A DNA stretch of 64,000 bases, taken from positions 43,023 to 107,022 of IMG/VR virus record IMGVR_UViG_3300025930_000008. The stretch is one strand, 5' to 3'. The stretch comes from a virus. This document shows positions 50,944-59,345 of the stretch, piece by piece. The position numbers and the translations under genes were made by a program. Each line of letters begins with the position of its first letter. The stretch's first letter is position 1. The notes beneath the pieces were generated by a model. The model worked only from the letters and a program-made list of their open reading frames with translations. It searched no databases and was not told the origin of the DNA.

Positions 50944-53240
50944 TATCCGGTTGTATTGAAGTTGTTCAAGCCTGAGTTGGACACATCGCTAAGGTTGGCT
51001 GGACCTGCTGTGCTGCCATAGGCTGTATTAGCCGGAGCGTTAGGCTCATCCCAATTGACCTTGCCGAAATCAGCCTTGTTATTGTTGACCAAAGCCTTGA
51101 AGAATTTCGCGGCTGGACCAGTGAAGGCGATTTGATACTTAGCCTGTTCCTCGGCTGCCTTTTCAGCAATCAGAGCGCGAGTACGTTTGACACGTTCCTC
51201 CGGGGTCTTTGCATCGTCTACGGCATGGCCCAATTCCTTACCCTTGATTCCGGCTCGGTGGGCTGCGGATACAAGATCGTCCCTAGTAACCGCGTTAGGA
51301 TCTTTATTTAGCTTATCCATGGTGGTTTTGCCCACCTCCGTAGAGAACTGCTTGGCAATCTCGCCTGTATCCTCTCGCCAAGTAACCTTACCGGTCGTTT
51401 CATCTACTTGCTTGTACTCAAACTTATTTTTCTGAGCATTCCAACGCTGTGACAGTTTGCGCTGAGGGTCCCTATTGATCCAATCTTGAATACGCTTTGT
51501 TGCGGACGCTGGGTCTGCTCTACCACCCGATCTATTTGCCTGCTGTTCGTAAGCCGTTAGTTCATCTTCCAGCCTACCTATGTTAGCCTGGAATCCTTGG
51601 CCCGAGCGGATTTTATCTACTGCGTCAGCGCTAATACCAAACATAGAGCCTACAGCCGTAGAAGCTGGATTATCCCCTCGTACGGTGGCTGTGCGCCCAC
51701 CACCTAGATTGACCGTCCGGGTAGCGCCCGCTTCGCCTAAGTTACTAGCGTATGCCTGGTAGTACATATTGATAGCATCTGTAGTAGCCTGCATTTTGGC
51801 ACCAGCGGGGGCTGACGCTGAGGCGAACGTAGGCAGGCCCGTAGCACCCGCCAGGAGCGCCTGTACGGTATTATTCTGTAGTAATTGATTACCCACATCA
51901 GGGGTAAGGCCAGTTGTCTCAGAAAATCGTGAACCGAATTGCACACCGCCTTGGAAGTAACCTCCTGCCTGCTGTGCTGCTTCGCCGGAGGCCGCTAACG
52001 CCTGAGCCATGGTATTTACATCGACTCTAGCTGTACGGGCTAACTCTCCAAGATTGCCAAGTTCCTTGCTCAAGTCGGCAATAGTGCCAGTCCCGGTCCT
52101 AAGTACCTGGGTGAAGGGAATAAGAGTCTGAGGGTCTAGGCCAAACTGTCTCTGCAACGGCTGCATGAACTTCAACATCACGTCAGTGCCTTGCTGCCCG
52201 GAGAATCCAGCCTGTGCGGTCGCGTTTGCTAGAGCCTCAGCCTGTTCCTTATTGGTGCCTGGTAGGAATCGTGCTGTAAGTGTGTCTCGCCACATACGCT
52301 CCCCCTGGGCACCGGCAGGAGAGAATGGTGTCTGGAAGGGTAGAGGGATACCAAACAAATCTTGGCCTGGTCCACGCCTATACCCTAGGGATGCGCCCAT
52401 TGTGTCAAAAGCCGAGAGACTAAAGCCAGTACGCTCACCAATTCGCGCCATGCCTGCTCGCGCTCTATTGAAAAGCTGCTGTATTGCGTATCCCTGTCCT
52501 GCGCGATCAGATAGGTACTGATACATTCCAGCGCTCTTATTGCGCGCCTGCGCTTCCTCAGGGTCTGTAGCTTCCAGCGCTTGCTTCATGCGCCTATCAC
52601 GTAGCTCGTTGAAAAGGTCCTGAATGTTTAGTTCACCATAACGAGGAATACGCATTCCTGTTTCTTCACCGCGCAGAGGCTCAATTTTCTTCAATAAGGG
52701 GTTATCCGGCCCGTCTACCCCCGTGACACTAGGGAAAATCTGCTCTCTAATCCCCGGCGGTAGCTTAGAAGTACGACGCAGACGCTCAGCTTCGCGCATT
52801 TCGTCACTCATAGTCTCCAAGCGTTCACGACGATCATGCTCTTGTGGACTGATGGTGCGGTTGGCTCTGTCAGCCATTTCATCCTGGCGACGATGTTCCT
52901 CATTCAAGCGGTCGCTTGTCTCTTGCTGAGTGGGCGCACGCCATCCCTCCACAGCGCCACGAATAGCACCACGGATACCGCCACCACGCTGCTGCATTTC
53001 CTGATCCCTAGCGATGGCTTGCTGCCTACGCTCGTTCTCAGTATTCATCTGCTGAGTCAGTTCGGTGAATTTTTGAGCCTGTGACAAGAAATCTGTGGCC
53101 TTCATAGCTTCAAACATCTTGCCTGCCTGCGTAAAAGCTTCCTTCATTTCACGGAAAGCTGCACTCTCCTGTGCGCTAAGAAATGAAAGGCCAACTTCTA
53201 TGCGGCCTGGTTGATCCGGGTTTCGTCCTTGTTCTGCCAT
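50943..53240 (-). CDS. Tape measure protein
   Basis: 765 aa, mostly helical. N-terminal coiled coils rich in Gln/Glu/Arg (about 30-160), hydrophobic alanine/glycine stretches in the centre and a charged C-terminus. It follows the tail assembly chaperones in transcription order, the usual place. It sets tail length and is ejected with DNA. Short for a tape measure, predicting a fairly short tail by the usual length relation. Start has GAGG 4 nt upstream. Confidence 0.82.
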   Translation of the reverse strand: MAEQGRNPDQPGRIEVGLSFLSAQESAAFREMKEAFTQAGKMFEAMKATDFLSQAQKFTELTQQMNTENERRQQAIARDQEMQQRGGGIRGAIRGAVEGWRAPTQQETSDRLNEEHRRQDEMADRANRTISPQEHDRRERLETMSDEMREAERLRRTSKLPPGIREQIFPSVTGVDGPDNPLLKKIEPLRGEETGMRIPRYGELNIQDLFNELRDRRMKQALEATDPEEAQARNKSAGMYQYLSDRAGQGYAIQQLFNRARAGMARIGERTGFSLSAFDTMGASLGYRRGPGQDLFGIPLPFQTPFSPAGAQGERMWRDTLTARFLPGTNKEQAEALANATAQAGFSGQQGTDVMLKFMQPLQRQFGLDPQTLIPFTQVLRTGTGTIADLSKELGNLGELARTARVDVNTMAQALAASGEAAQQAGGYFQGGVQFGSRFSETTGLTPDVGNQLLQNNTVQALLAGATGLPTFASASAPAGAKMQATTDAINMYYQAYASNLGEAGATRTVNLGGGRTATVRGDNPASTAVGSMFGISADAVDKIRSGQGFQANIGRLEDELTAYEQQANRSGGRADPASATKRIQDWINRDPQRKLSQRWNAQKNKFEYKQVDETTGKVTWREDTGEIAKQFSTEVGKTTMDKLNKDPNAVTRDDLVSAAHRAGIKGKELGHAVDDAKTPEERVKRTRALIAEKAAEEQAKYQIAFTGPAAKFFKALVNNNKADFGKVNWDEPNAPANTAYGSTAGPANLSDVSNSGLNNFNTTG

Positions 53241-53262
53241 ACGCCTCTTAGGAGTGCGACCC

Positions 53263-53291
53263 TTGACAAAGAACAGCTATCCTGCTATAGT
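53263..53291 (+). promoter_or_regulatory. Near-consensus sigma-70-type promoter
   Basis: TTGACA at 53263-53268, a 17-bp spacer and TATAGT at 53286-53291. The -35 is perfect and the -10 matches 5 of 6. The predicted start, 7 nt downstream, is the A of ATG 53298. Confidence 0.8.
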
Positions 53292-53297
53292 CGGACT

Positions 53298-53633
53298 ATG
53301 AACAAGACTGGAATGGACATAACGGCTGAAAAGCACGCTAAGTACAGAGCGAAGCATCCCCATCAGGAACCTAAGAATGAGAATCCCAGGAACAAGTCCC
53401 TGTGGCTCAACTATTCTGATGAGGATGAGACACCTGAGCCTCAGGCGGCTCCCAAGGAAGTCACGGATTTCTCGTTCTTCCCTGGTGAAAAGGACTATTA
53501 TCCTAACCTGTGGACAGCATACCAGAAGGGTGAGGTCAAGATTCGCAACCCCTTCAAGGTCATGTACGTGTTCATCATGTCGATCTTGGACAACCCGTAC
53601 TACGGGTCCAATCACAACGGCTCACCCTGGTAG
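53298..53633 (+). CDS. Moron-like plus-strand gene in the tail operon
   Basis: 111 aa. Very polar N-terminus with Lys/His/Asn (AEKHAKYRAKHPHQEPK), an acidic stretch, then an aromatic C-terminal half (FSFFPGEKDYYPNLW, NPFKVMYVFIMSILDNPYYG). Opposite in direction to all neighbours, with its own promoter and no Shine-Dalgarno; the ATG coincides with the predicted +1, so the message should be leaderless. Stop directly abuts the stop of the frameshifted chaperone. Probably an accessory gene acting outside virion assembly. Function unknown. Confidence 0.8.
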   Translation: MNKTGMDITAEKHAKYRAKHPHQEPKNENPRNKSLWLNYSDEDETPEPQAAPKEVTDFSFFPGEKDYYPNLWTAYQKGEVKIRNPFKVMYVFIMSILDNPYYGSNHNGSPW

Positions 53634-54376
53634 TTATCGCCTGATACGGCGACCCGAACCAGACTCAAGCGCGGCTAGTTGAGCCATCATATCCTGCACG
53701 TCCGTTTCTGTGGATGGAACCTGCCAGTCCACATCTTCGTCCTGCACGATTGGCTCGCCTTCCTCGTCGTATAGTTCCCTATACGTTTCAGGACGGTGAA
53801 CGAGTAGGCTGTCTTTGAAGGCGTCTACTCGTTCTCGTCCGCGAGCAATTTCATTTGCTCCGGTGAGATAGTACCATAGGATTCGGTGGAGTCTGTTTGG
53901 CTCTCGGAATCCTCTGGCTTCTTGTAGGAATCTGCAAGTTTCCAAGAGTTCTTGCGATTCCCTGGCGATAAATTTTCTACCGCCTCTATCGCGTCAGCTT
54001 GTCGTCTGACCAAATCCACGTATTTGCCGAACAGATGTTCGGTCAAAGGCCAGTACCAGTTTTCTGTAACGTAATTGAACTTGGCTCGTAGATGCTGTTT
54101 GGCATCTGGGCCGATAGGTGGACAAAAGCTGTCATCGCCGTCTACAGATGTGAGGGCAGCCGCTACATGAGCGGCGGCTGTTGCCTTAGTCTGCCCGAAT
54201 GTCTCAAGATATTCCTTGGCAATGACGGCAGCCTCAAGTTCCTCAGCGATCTTGAGGGTGCGTAGCAGGAAGGTATGACCTCCGAATTTGACTTCATCCT
54301 CAAGGTGGCCTAGCCACATGAGGCCGTCAACTGCTACTGCCGTTTCTGGCGAGAATTCGTCGTATAACTCTGTCAA
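53634..54376 (-). CDS. Tail assembly chaperone, long form by -1 frameshift (gpGT-type)
   Basis: Ribosomes that slip -1 at AAATTTA (53969-53975) leave the first frame after residue 136 (ending VENL) and continue for 111 residues to the stop at 53634, giving about 247 aa. The downstream frame is open from 53945 to 53634 and has no good start of its own. Length, position between tail tube and tape measure, and the slip site all match the gpG/gpGT chaperone system, where the long form guides tape-measure folding. Confidence 0.85.
53825..54376 (-). CDS. Tail assembly chaperone, short form (gpG-type)
   Basis: 183 aa without frameshift. Acidic, helical protein with WLGHLEDEVKFGGHTFLLRT near the N-terminus, as in phage tail chaperones. 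Its C-terminal 47 residues overlap the second frame. Made in excess of the long form. Between tail tube and tape measure genes. Confidence 0.85.
   Translation of the reverse strand: MTELYDEFSPETAVAVDGLMWLGHLEDEVKFGGHTFLLRTLKIAEELEAAVIAKEYLETFGQTKATAAAHVAAALTSVDGDDSFCPPIGPDAKQHLRAKFNYVTENWYWPLTEHLFGKYVDLVRRQADAIEAVENLSPGNRKNSWKLADSYKKPEDSESQTDSTESYGTISPEQMKLLADENE
53969..53975 (-). promoter_or_regulatory. Programmed -1 frameshift slippery site AAATTTA
   Basis: In the zero frame the bases read A-AAT-TTA, a perfect X-XXY-YYZ heptamer. After slipping, tRNAs re-pair on AAA-TTT. It lies inside the shared open stretch of both frames, which begins after a TGA about 25 nt upstream in the -1 frame. 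Confidence 0.85.
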
Positions 54377-54384
54377 AACTTACT

Positions 54385-54993
54385 TTACGGATTACTTAAC
54401 GGACTTACATCATCTGCCTGCGTAGTAGCGCGGTTATTACGCATGTTGACCGCGCGGTTCGCGTTCGCACCGTCACGGGTCATGTGGGTATAGGCCACCG
54501 TAATACGCTTGGTAACTTCCATTGTACCAATCTCGATGGTTTCCCCGTCCTCTACGTTGGTAATAACGCAGCGGTGGAAACGCTCGGCATATGAACTCAT
54601 TGCCTGACCACGTAGAGTAGTCGGCGGGGTGATTAGCTTGACGACTTGAATGTCCTCGCCAATCTCAGCGATCTTGATGAAAATGTTCACAAGGTCAATC
54701 TCACCGGCGATATCTGCTAGAGCGTCCCAAACCTTGTGGTTATAAAGTTCGTAGAGTTCTAGAGTTAGTGTGCCGATGTTCTGAGCGCCAGGAGTGATAA
54801 CTTCAATTGGGTACGGCTCATCCAACGGATGAATTGGGGTTGGGCCAGGCCCGACTGGTGTCGGGGAAACATGACCAATTTGGCGGCAGAATCCAATCGG
54901 CTGTGAACGCCAGAAGAAGGCGGTAAAGCCAGAGCCACCTACCCTAGTACGGGCGTTTGTAATACTGTGTGAATATCCTGATATGGCTGCCAT
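54385..54993 (-). CDS. Tail tube protein
   Basis: 202 aa. Beta-rich with LTLELYELYNHKVWDALADI and a C-terminal VTKRITVAYTHMTR strand, the pattern of contractile-tail tube proteins. Directly after the sheath gene and before the chaperones, the standard order. Polymerises into the inner tube on which the sheath assembles. Confidence 0.85.
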   Translation of the reverse strand: MAAISGYSHSITNARTRVGGSGFTAFFWRSQPIGFCRQIGHVSPTPVGPGPTPIHPLDEPYPIEVITPGAQNIGTLTLELYELYNHKVWDALADIAGEIDLVNIFIKIAEIGEDIQVVKLITPPTTLRGQAMSSYAERFHRCVITNVEDGETIEIGTMEVTKRITVAYTHMTRDGANANRAVNMRNNRATTQADDVSPLSNP

Positions 54994-55005
54994 AGCTGAT
55001 TCTTA

Positions 55006-56568
55006 CTAGACGGTGTTCAAGTCAATTGTTGTAGCGCCAGTAAGGTCAACGCTGAATACAATGTGAACGAAGTTCAACGGGAAGGCCGGGAGGTAGGAGA
55101 ACCTGACTTCCACCGTCGTAGGGTCGCCAACGAGGGTACGTGCTTGTACGCCTTGATAATCAACCAGTTCTGCTGTGCCGCGTAATGCCTCAAGAACGCC
55201 GATGACTGCATTCTTGACCAAGAACGGTGCATTGCCATCAGCCGGGACCGATCCGATAATTTGCGTGTCAATTGTCTGCCTTAGAGACTCGATCATACGG
55301 TGCTTAGAGCGTACAACCGATAGCTCTCGCTGCGCCGTGGTGTTATTGCTGAGAGTAATAGCGTGACGGACTTGAATCGCAGTACCCTTTTGCTCAATCA
55401 CCATAAGACCGGCGTTACCATCAGCATCCTTACCACCCTTGTCCCTGGCGTCGGCAACTGTTGCGAAACCAGCGACTTGCTTACGGGTAAGCGTTGCTGA
55501 GGTAGGCCGTGATGCAAGCATTCCAGCGATAGCTGCGGCCATGAACTGACCACCGACTGTAATAATTGTATTTGTGACAGTTGGGAGTGCGCGGGTGAAC
55601 CTTGACGGAGATACGATAACCGTAGACTCGGCTTGCGCTCCACCGTAACGATCCCTCATGACCTGACTCTGAGTCCTTAGCTCGTTGGCTGTACCAACGG
55701 CTGGGTCCTCGGCAGAGTCGTGACCACCGATCATCACCATGTACTGACCTTGGGTCTGCATGTAGTGAACATGGTCCTGCGCTGCGTTGAGAATGTTGTT
55801 TACAATCGTGGTGCTTGAGCCGCTGTCCGACTGCCCAAAGACCGGAACTAAAACATTTACGTCCTCAACATCCCGCAAACCTGCGAAGGTCGCCTGCCAC
55901 TGAGCGGCGTTGGCTGCCTCAGCCGTCGTAGGCTGTACACGCGGAGACAGAGGGTTAGCCGGATCAGTTAGCTTGAAGAGTGGTTGGATAACCACGCTCG
56001 CAGCACCATTCTGGAAGGCAATTGACGCCGCTGCCGACAGAGGCGTAACCACTCCTGTAGCGTCGTAGGCTGGACCAAACCGTCTTTCCACCAAAGCCTG
56101 AGAGTCAAGCCTGGTCGCACTGTAGTACATGTCTGGGAGGAAGCGGTAAGTAATTTGCACCGCTCCACCGTTTGTAGCCAGTGGGCCACCCGTGATAGGT
56201 GTAATTGTCGCTGTAGCCCCGTTTGCTGCGATAGTGGCTGAAAAGTCTGGGCCTGCGCCTGCGACATACGATCCTGTGCCTTGCTTGTAACCGCCCTGGC
56301 TCGTCTGAGAACCGGCGGTTGGGTCTGTTAGGTTTTTGACTGATTCGAAGGATTGCGTACCTGAGACAGCAACAAAAGCGCCGCCCGGTGGAGCAGTAAT
56401 AGTCTGTGGTGCGACACCAGTGGGAAAAACAACCTGGGTTGTTCCCACTTGGTAGCCCTGGGCAACGCCTACTAGGCAAACTAATGCAGAAGTAGCGAGT
56501 AGCGGGCTAACTGAGGGAGAGGTAAGTTCCTCTACATTTACGCCTGGTGGGATATAAGCTAGGGCCAT
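55006..56568 (-). CDS. Tail sheath protein
   Basis: 520 aa. N-terminus AYIPPGVNVEELTSPSVSPL is the typical sheath start. A middle segment (LNAAQDHVHYMQTQGQYMVMIGG) and a C-terminal LVDYQGVQARTLVGDPTTVEV match sheath domains. Contracts to drive the tube through the envelope, so it identifies the tail as contractile. Confidence 0.93.
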   Translation of the reverse strand: MALAYIPPGVNVEELTSPSVSPLLATSALVCLVGVAQGYQVGTTQVVFPTGVAPQTITAPPGGAFVAVSGTQSFESVKNLTDPTAGSQTSQGGYKQGTGSYVAGAGPDFSATIAANGATATITPITGGPLATNGGAVQITYRFLPDMYYSATRLDSQALVERRFGPAYDATGVVTPLSAAASIAFQNGAASVVIQPLFKLTDPANPLSPRVQPTTAEAANAAQWQATFAGLRDVEDVNVLVPVFGQSDSGSSTTIVNNILNAAQDHVHYMQTQGQYMVMIGGHDSAEDPAVGTANELRTQSQVMRDRYGGAQAESTVIVSPSRFTRALPTVTNTIITVGGQFMAAAIAGMLASRPTSATLTRKQVAGFATVADARDKGGKDADGNAGLMVIEQKGTAIQVRHAITLSNNTTAQRELSVVRSKHRMIESLRQTIDTQIIGSVPADGNAPFLVKNAVIGVLEALRGTAELVDYQGVQARTLVGDPTTVEVRFSYLPAFPLNFVHIVFSVDLTGATTIDLNTV

Positions 56569-56611
56569 GATTACTCGTTCATTACCTACTTGCGATCAAG
56601 ACTTTTGTAGC

Positions 56612-57397
56612 CTAGACCCATTGGCCTAGGTCATCGTCGGAAGCAGTCCATGATCCAGTAGGTATAGTTATACCCTCGACCGATCCATCTGGCTTTGGAG
56701 TATTTGGTATCCACTGCTCGTACGGGTAGATGTTGACCTGTTGGATAAGACCCGCAGATGGAACATCGACAGGTGGGAGACTATAAAACTCTCCAAAGAT
56801 GCCTAAACGGTACGAAGTCTGGTAAACTAGCTGATCTTCTGACAACCAGGGTTGCGGGGTCTGTGTTTCGCCGAACCCCTGAATCTTATCTGTATTGAGG
56901 TTGACGTAGTTCCAATTACCCTTATTGTTTACCTCATTAACGCCTTCCGGCCAATAGATACGGTCCCAAAATTCCTTTGTGTACGCTGCCATATCCGGCA
57001 TAGCTAGGGTCTGAATGAGTGAGTCGGAGATAAGGTCGCGGTCCAGAGAGGATAGTGCAAAGATAGCGAACTCAATGTCTCCATCGTAGAGATAATGACG
57101 GAATTTAGTTGCTATCGAATCCAACTCATCTACGAGGATATATTCTACGTGTCCTACGCCCGCATTCTTGACCTCACGCTCAAAAAATCGCACTACGATA
57201 GACGGGTAATGAAGCTCTGACGTAGGATATTCAATACTGACCTTCGTCCCGGCCTTGATCGGCTTCCCATCGCGGACAGCATCATGGGTCCGAATGCGGG
57301 AATCCGGGTGGCTATCAAATACATTTCTCAAGGACTCCACAAGAGAAGTCTTGATCCAAGTTTTATACGGTACGGTCTGTTCAGGTAGTAGTGGCAC
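56612..57397 (-). CDS. Head-tail connector/tail completion candidate
   Basis: 261 aa from GTG 57397 (GAGG 6 nt upstream); TTG 57409 is an alternative. Helical-beta mix with a tail-terminator-like N-terminus (TWIKTSLVESLRNVF) and an aromatic C-terminal part. Its place just upstream of the sheath in transcription order suits a tail terminator. Family not recognised. Confidence 0.65.
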   Translation of the reverse strand: MPLLPEQTVPYKTWIKTSLVESLRNVFDSHPDSRIRTHDAVRDGKPIKAGTKVSIEYPTSELHYPSIVVRFFEREVKNAGVGHVEYILVDELDSIATKFRHYLYDGDIEFAIFALSSLDRDLISDSLIQTLAMPDMAAYTKEFWDRIYWPEGVNEVNNKGNWNYVNLNTDKIQGFGETQTPQPWLSEDQLVYQTSYRLGIFGEFYSLPPVDVPSAGLIQQVNIYPYEQWIPNTPKPDGSVEGITIPTGSWTASDDDLGQWV

Positions 57398-57701
57398 GTA
57401 AATCCTCAAGCATTAGGAACCCGACTGCCTGCCATTCCTTGTGTAAGGCTTTCTGTACAGCATCTTGGACGACCGTTTCCATGATCCGGTGAATCTCATC
57501 AGAACTCTTTATCTCACCCGCTCTAAGCTGGGCGTTCCTGATCGCATTCTCTACGGTATGAGGGTCGTACCAGACTTCAATACGGTCATACCGGGGTGGA
57601 GGGCCAAACTTGTCCCTGAGGTACCAGGGGAGTCGGTCATCCTTATTGGCTATGGGCAGGGCCGCATGGATGATGCGGCTGTAGGCTTCGGCTTGGTTCA
57701 T
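57381..57701 (-). CDS. Small head-tail connector candidate
   Basis: 106 aa, helical. Contains PPRYDRIEVWYDPHTVENAIRN and a long C-ter amphipathic helix. 1-nt overlap with the upstream gene and 17-29 nt with the next. Size and place suggest a neck or completion protein. Confidence 0.65.
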   Translation of the reverse strand: MNQAEAYSRIIHAALPIANKDDRLPWYLRDKFGPPPRYDRIEVWYDPHTVENAIRNAQLRAGEIKSSDEIHRIMETVVQDAVQKALHKEWQAVGFLMLEDLRATTT

Positions 57702-58465
57702 TACCGGTCAACTTCCACGTCGTAAATCACGTCGGTTCCAGGCACTAGAGCCATTTCAAACGTTTGATTTACAACGTGAACGTTCCCGAATGACTCGCCG
57801 TATTCTTTACGCCCTCGCCTATCGTTTCCTCGGACAGTGACAGGAGACACATTTTTGGCTTCAAACCGCTCATGTGTGTCTGCAACAGTGCCACCGCTGT
57901 TAAGCGTGACCTGTATCACTAGATCGTTGTCGTTTATATCAGGGTACCAGGGAGCGATGACTGTCGCTGTCTGTACCTTGAAGATTGGACCACCAGTCGT
58001 GGCCTTAAAAAAGTCCTCTGCCCGGTCTGGTTCGATTATGTACGTCAGATTGCCTGGCCCGTAACCACGAAAGCGCGGTGCCCTGGTCCAACCAGTGCCA
58101 GGTGATACCCCCGATTTTACTATCGTACCAGACGAGTCGTACCACTCGTCCTGGGCTAATTCTTTTGACACAAACCCTACGCCGTGGGATAGCGGGTCCT
58201 CGTTTCGTGTTTGATCGTAGATGGAGTCAAAGACAGGAGAAACTTCAGCGAGTCCATCTTTTACATCGCGGTCGTTATAACGATGCTTCACGATCACAGG
58301 CGTTCCCATGCGTTGCATCATTTCAGCTACAGAACGACGCCGACGCGCTACATCGGGAGGGACATTCCCTACACCAACGGTCTTTGAAGTCCTACGCGGT
58401 CCTAAGTAGATCGGCATACAATAAGCGAAGTGATGAGTTGAGATACTAGTAGTATCCACGTCCAA
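57701..58465 (-). CDS. Head-tail connector candidate
   Basis: 254 aa. Basic N-terminal part (RRRRSVAEMMQRMG), then beta-rich C-terminal half with VIAPWYPDINDNDLVIQV, resembling neck/stopper proteins. ATG 58417 would remove most of the overlap with the upstream gene. Unknown family. Confidence 0.62.
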   Translation of the reverse strand: MDVDTTSISTHHFAYCMPIYLGPRRTSKTVGVGNVPPDVARRRRSVAEMMQRMGTPVIVKHRYNDRDVKDGLAEVSPVFDSIYDQTRNEDPLSHGVGFVSKELAQDEWYDSSGTIVKSGVSPGTGWTRAPRFRGYGPGNLTYIIEPDRAEDFFKATTGGPIFKVQTATVIAPWYPDINDNDLVIQVTLNSGGTVADTHERFEAKNVSPVTVRGNDRRGRKEYGESFGNVHVVNQTFEMALVPGTDVIYDVEVDR

Positions 58466-59342
58466 TGTTGCGCGAGCGCAATGGCGCTGGCATCAACCTT
58501 CCCGCCTTACTTGACACAAGATTCTTAGATTCGTGCAGACCCATAAACTGACGCTTCCAATTCTTTACTAGGTGCTGGAAGAATTCGTTTTCGATCTGAT
58601 AGATGGTTCCCCATCGCTGTAGGTAATCCCTGCGGTCCTCATATGTGACCTGTCCACCCGCAGGAGTCGGCTGCTCTGTGTATGTACGCATCAGGTGTCG
58701 TACAACCGCAAGAAATGTTCCCTGAACAATAACCGTGAGATTAGGATTTGGCTTCTGCTTCCCCGTCGTAAGATCAGCGACGACAGGGCGAGCAAATGTA
58801 TCCAAACTAAACTCAGTTGGAGGCATGTAGACATTGATATCAAAGAGAGCCTCCGGAATAAAGTCTGCAATGCGTGAGTCGGAAAAGACATTCATGGTCA
58901 TATCCATCATCCAGGGACCGCCGTCCGCAGAGTCGAATAGATCGTTCAGCTTTTTCCATACGCGCTCAGAGATAATACTTTCGTAGTGAGCCTCGGCGTC
59001 GTAGTCAGGAGCGCTTGGATCATACTCAGCAGTAAATGGATCATGGACTTCGAAGTCTGTCCTCGTTGACCTGATCTGGCCGTCTATAAATGTGAACTTA
59101 GCGACGACCGTATACTCGCCGCGCTGGTCTGTCTCCAAGAATAAGAGGTAGCCTGAACCATCCTCTTGAATTTGGCCTGGCTCAGTAACCTTTGTACCAT
59201 CTGGCTTCTGAATGGTGAAATCCACCATCACCAGATCGTCAGGATCAACCGGCGCATCGTCACGATCATAGAGATAAGCGTAGAGGTCCGCCGTGTCTCC
59301 TACGCTGACTACGTTCTGTTCTCTGTCATATCCTAGAGCCAT
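58446..59342 (-). CDS. Structural protein with Ig-like N-terminus
   Basis: 298 aa. The first 105 residues (VSVGDTADLYAYLYD, DPDDLVMVDFTIQKPDG, YTVVAKFTFID) resemble a bacterial Ig-like or transthyretin-like domain. The C-terminal part is helical with a basic end (RLMPAPLRSRNIG). Located where neck and head-completion genes occur. Specific role unknown. Confidence 0.65.
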   Translation of the reverse strand: MALGYDREQNVVSVGDTADLYAYLYDRDDAPVDPDDLVMVDFTIQKPDGTKVTEPGQIQEDGSGYLLFLETDQRGEYTVVAKFTFIDGQIRSTRTDFEVHDPFTAEYDPSAPDYDAEAHYESIISERVWKKLNDLFDSADGGPWMMDMTMNVFSDSRIADFIPEALFDINVYMPPTEFSLDTFARPVVADLTTGKQKPNPNLTVIVQGTFLAVVRHLMRTYTEQPTPAGGQVTYEDRRDYLQRWGTIYQIENEFFQHLVKNWKRQFMGLHESKNLVSSKAGRLMPAPLRSRNIGRGYY

Positions 59343-59345
59343 CTA

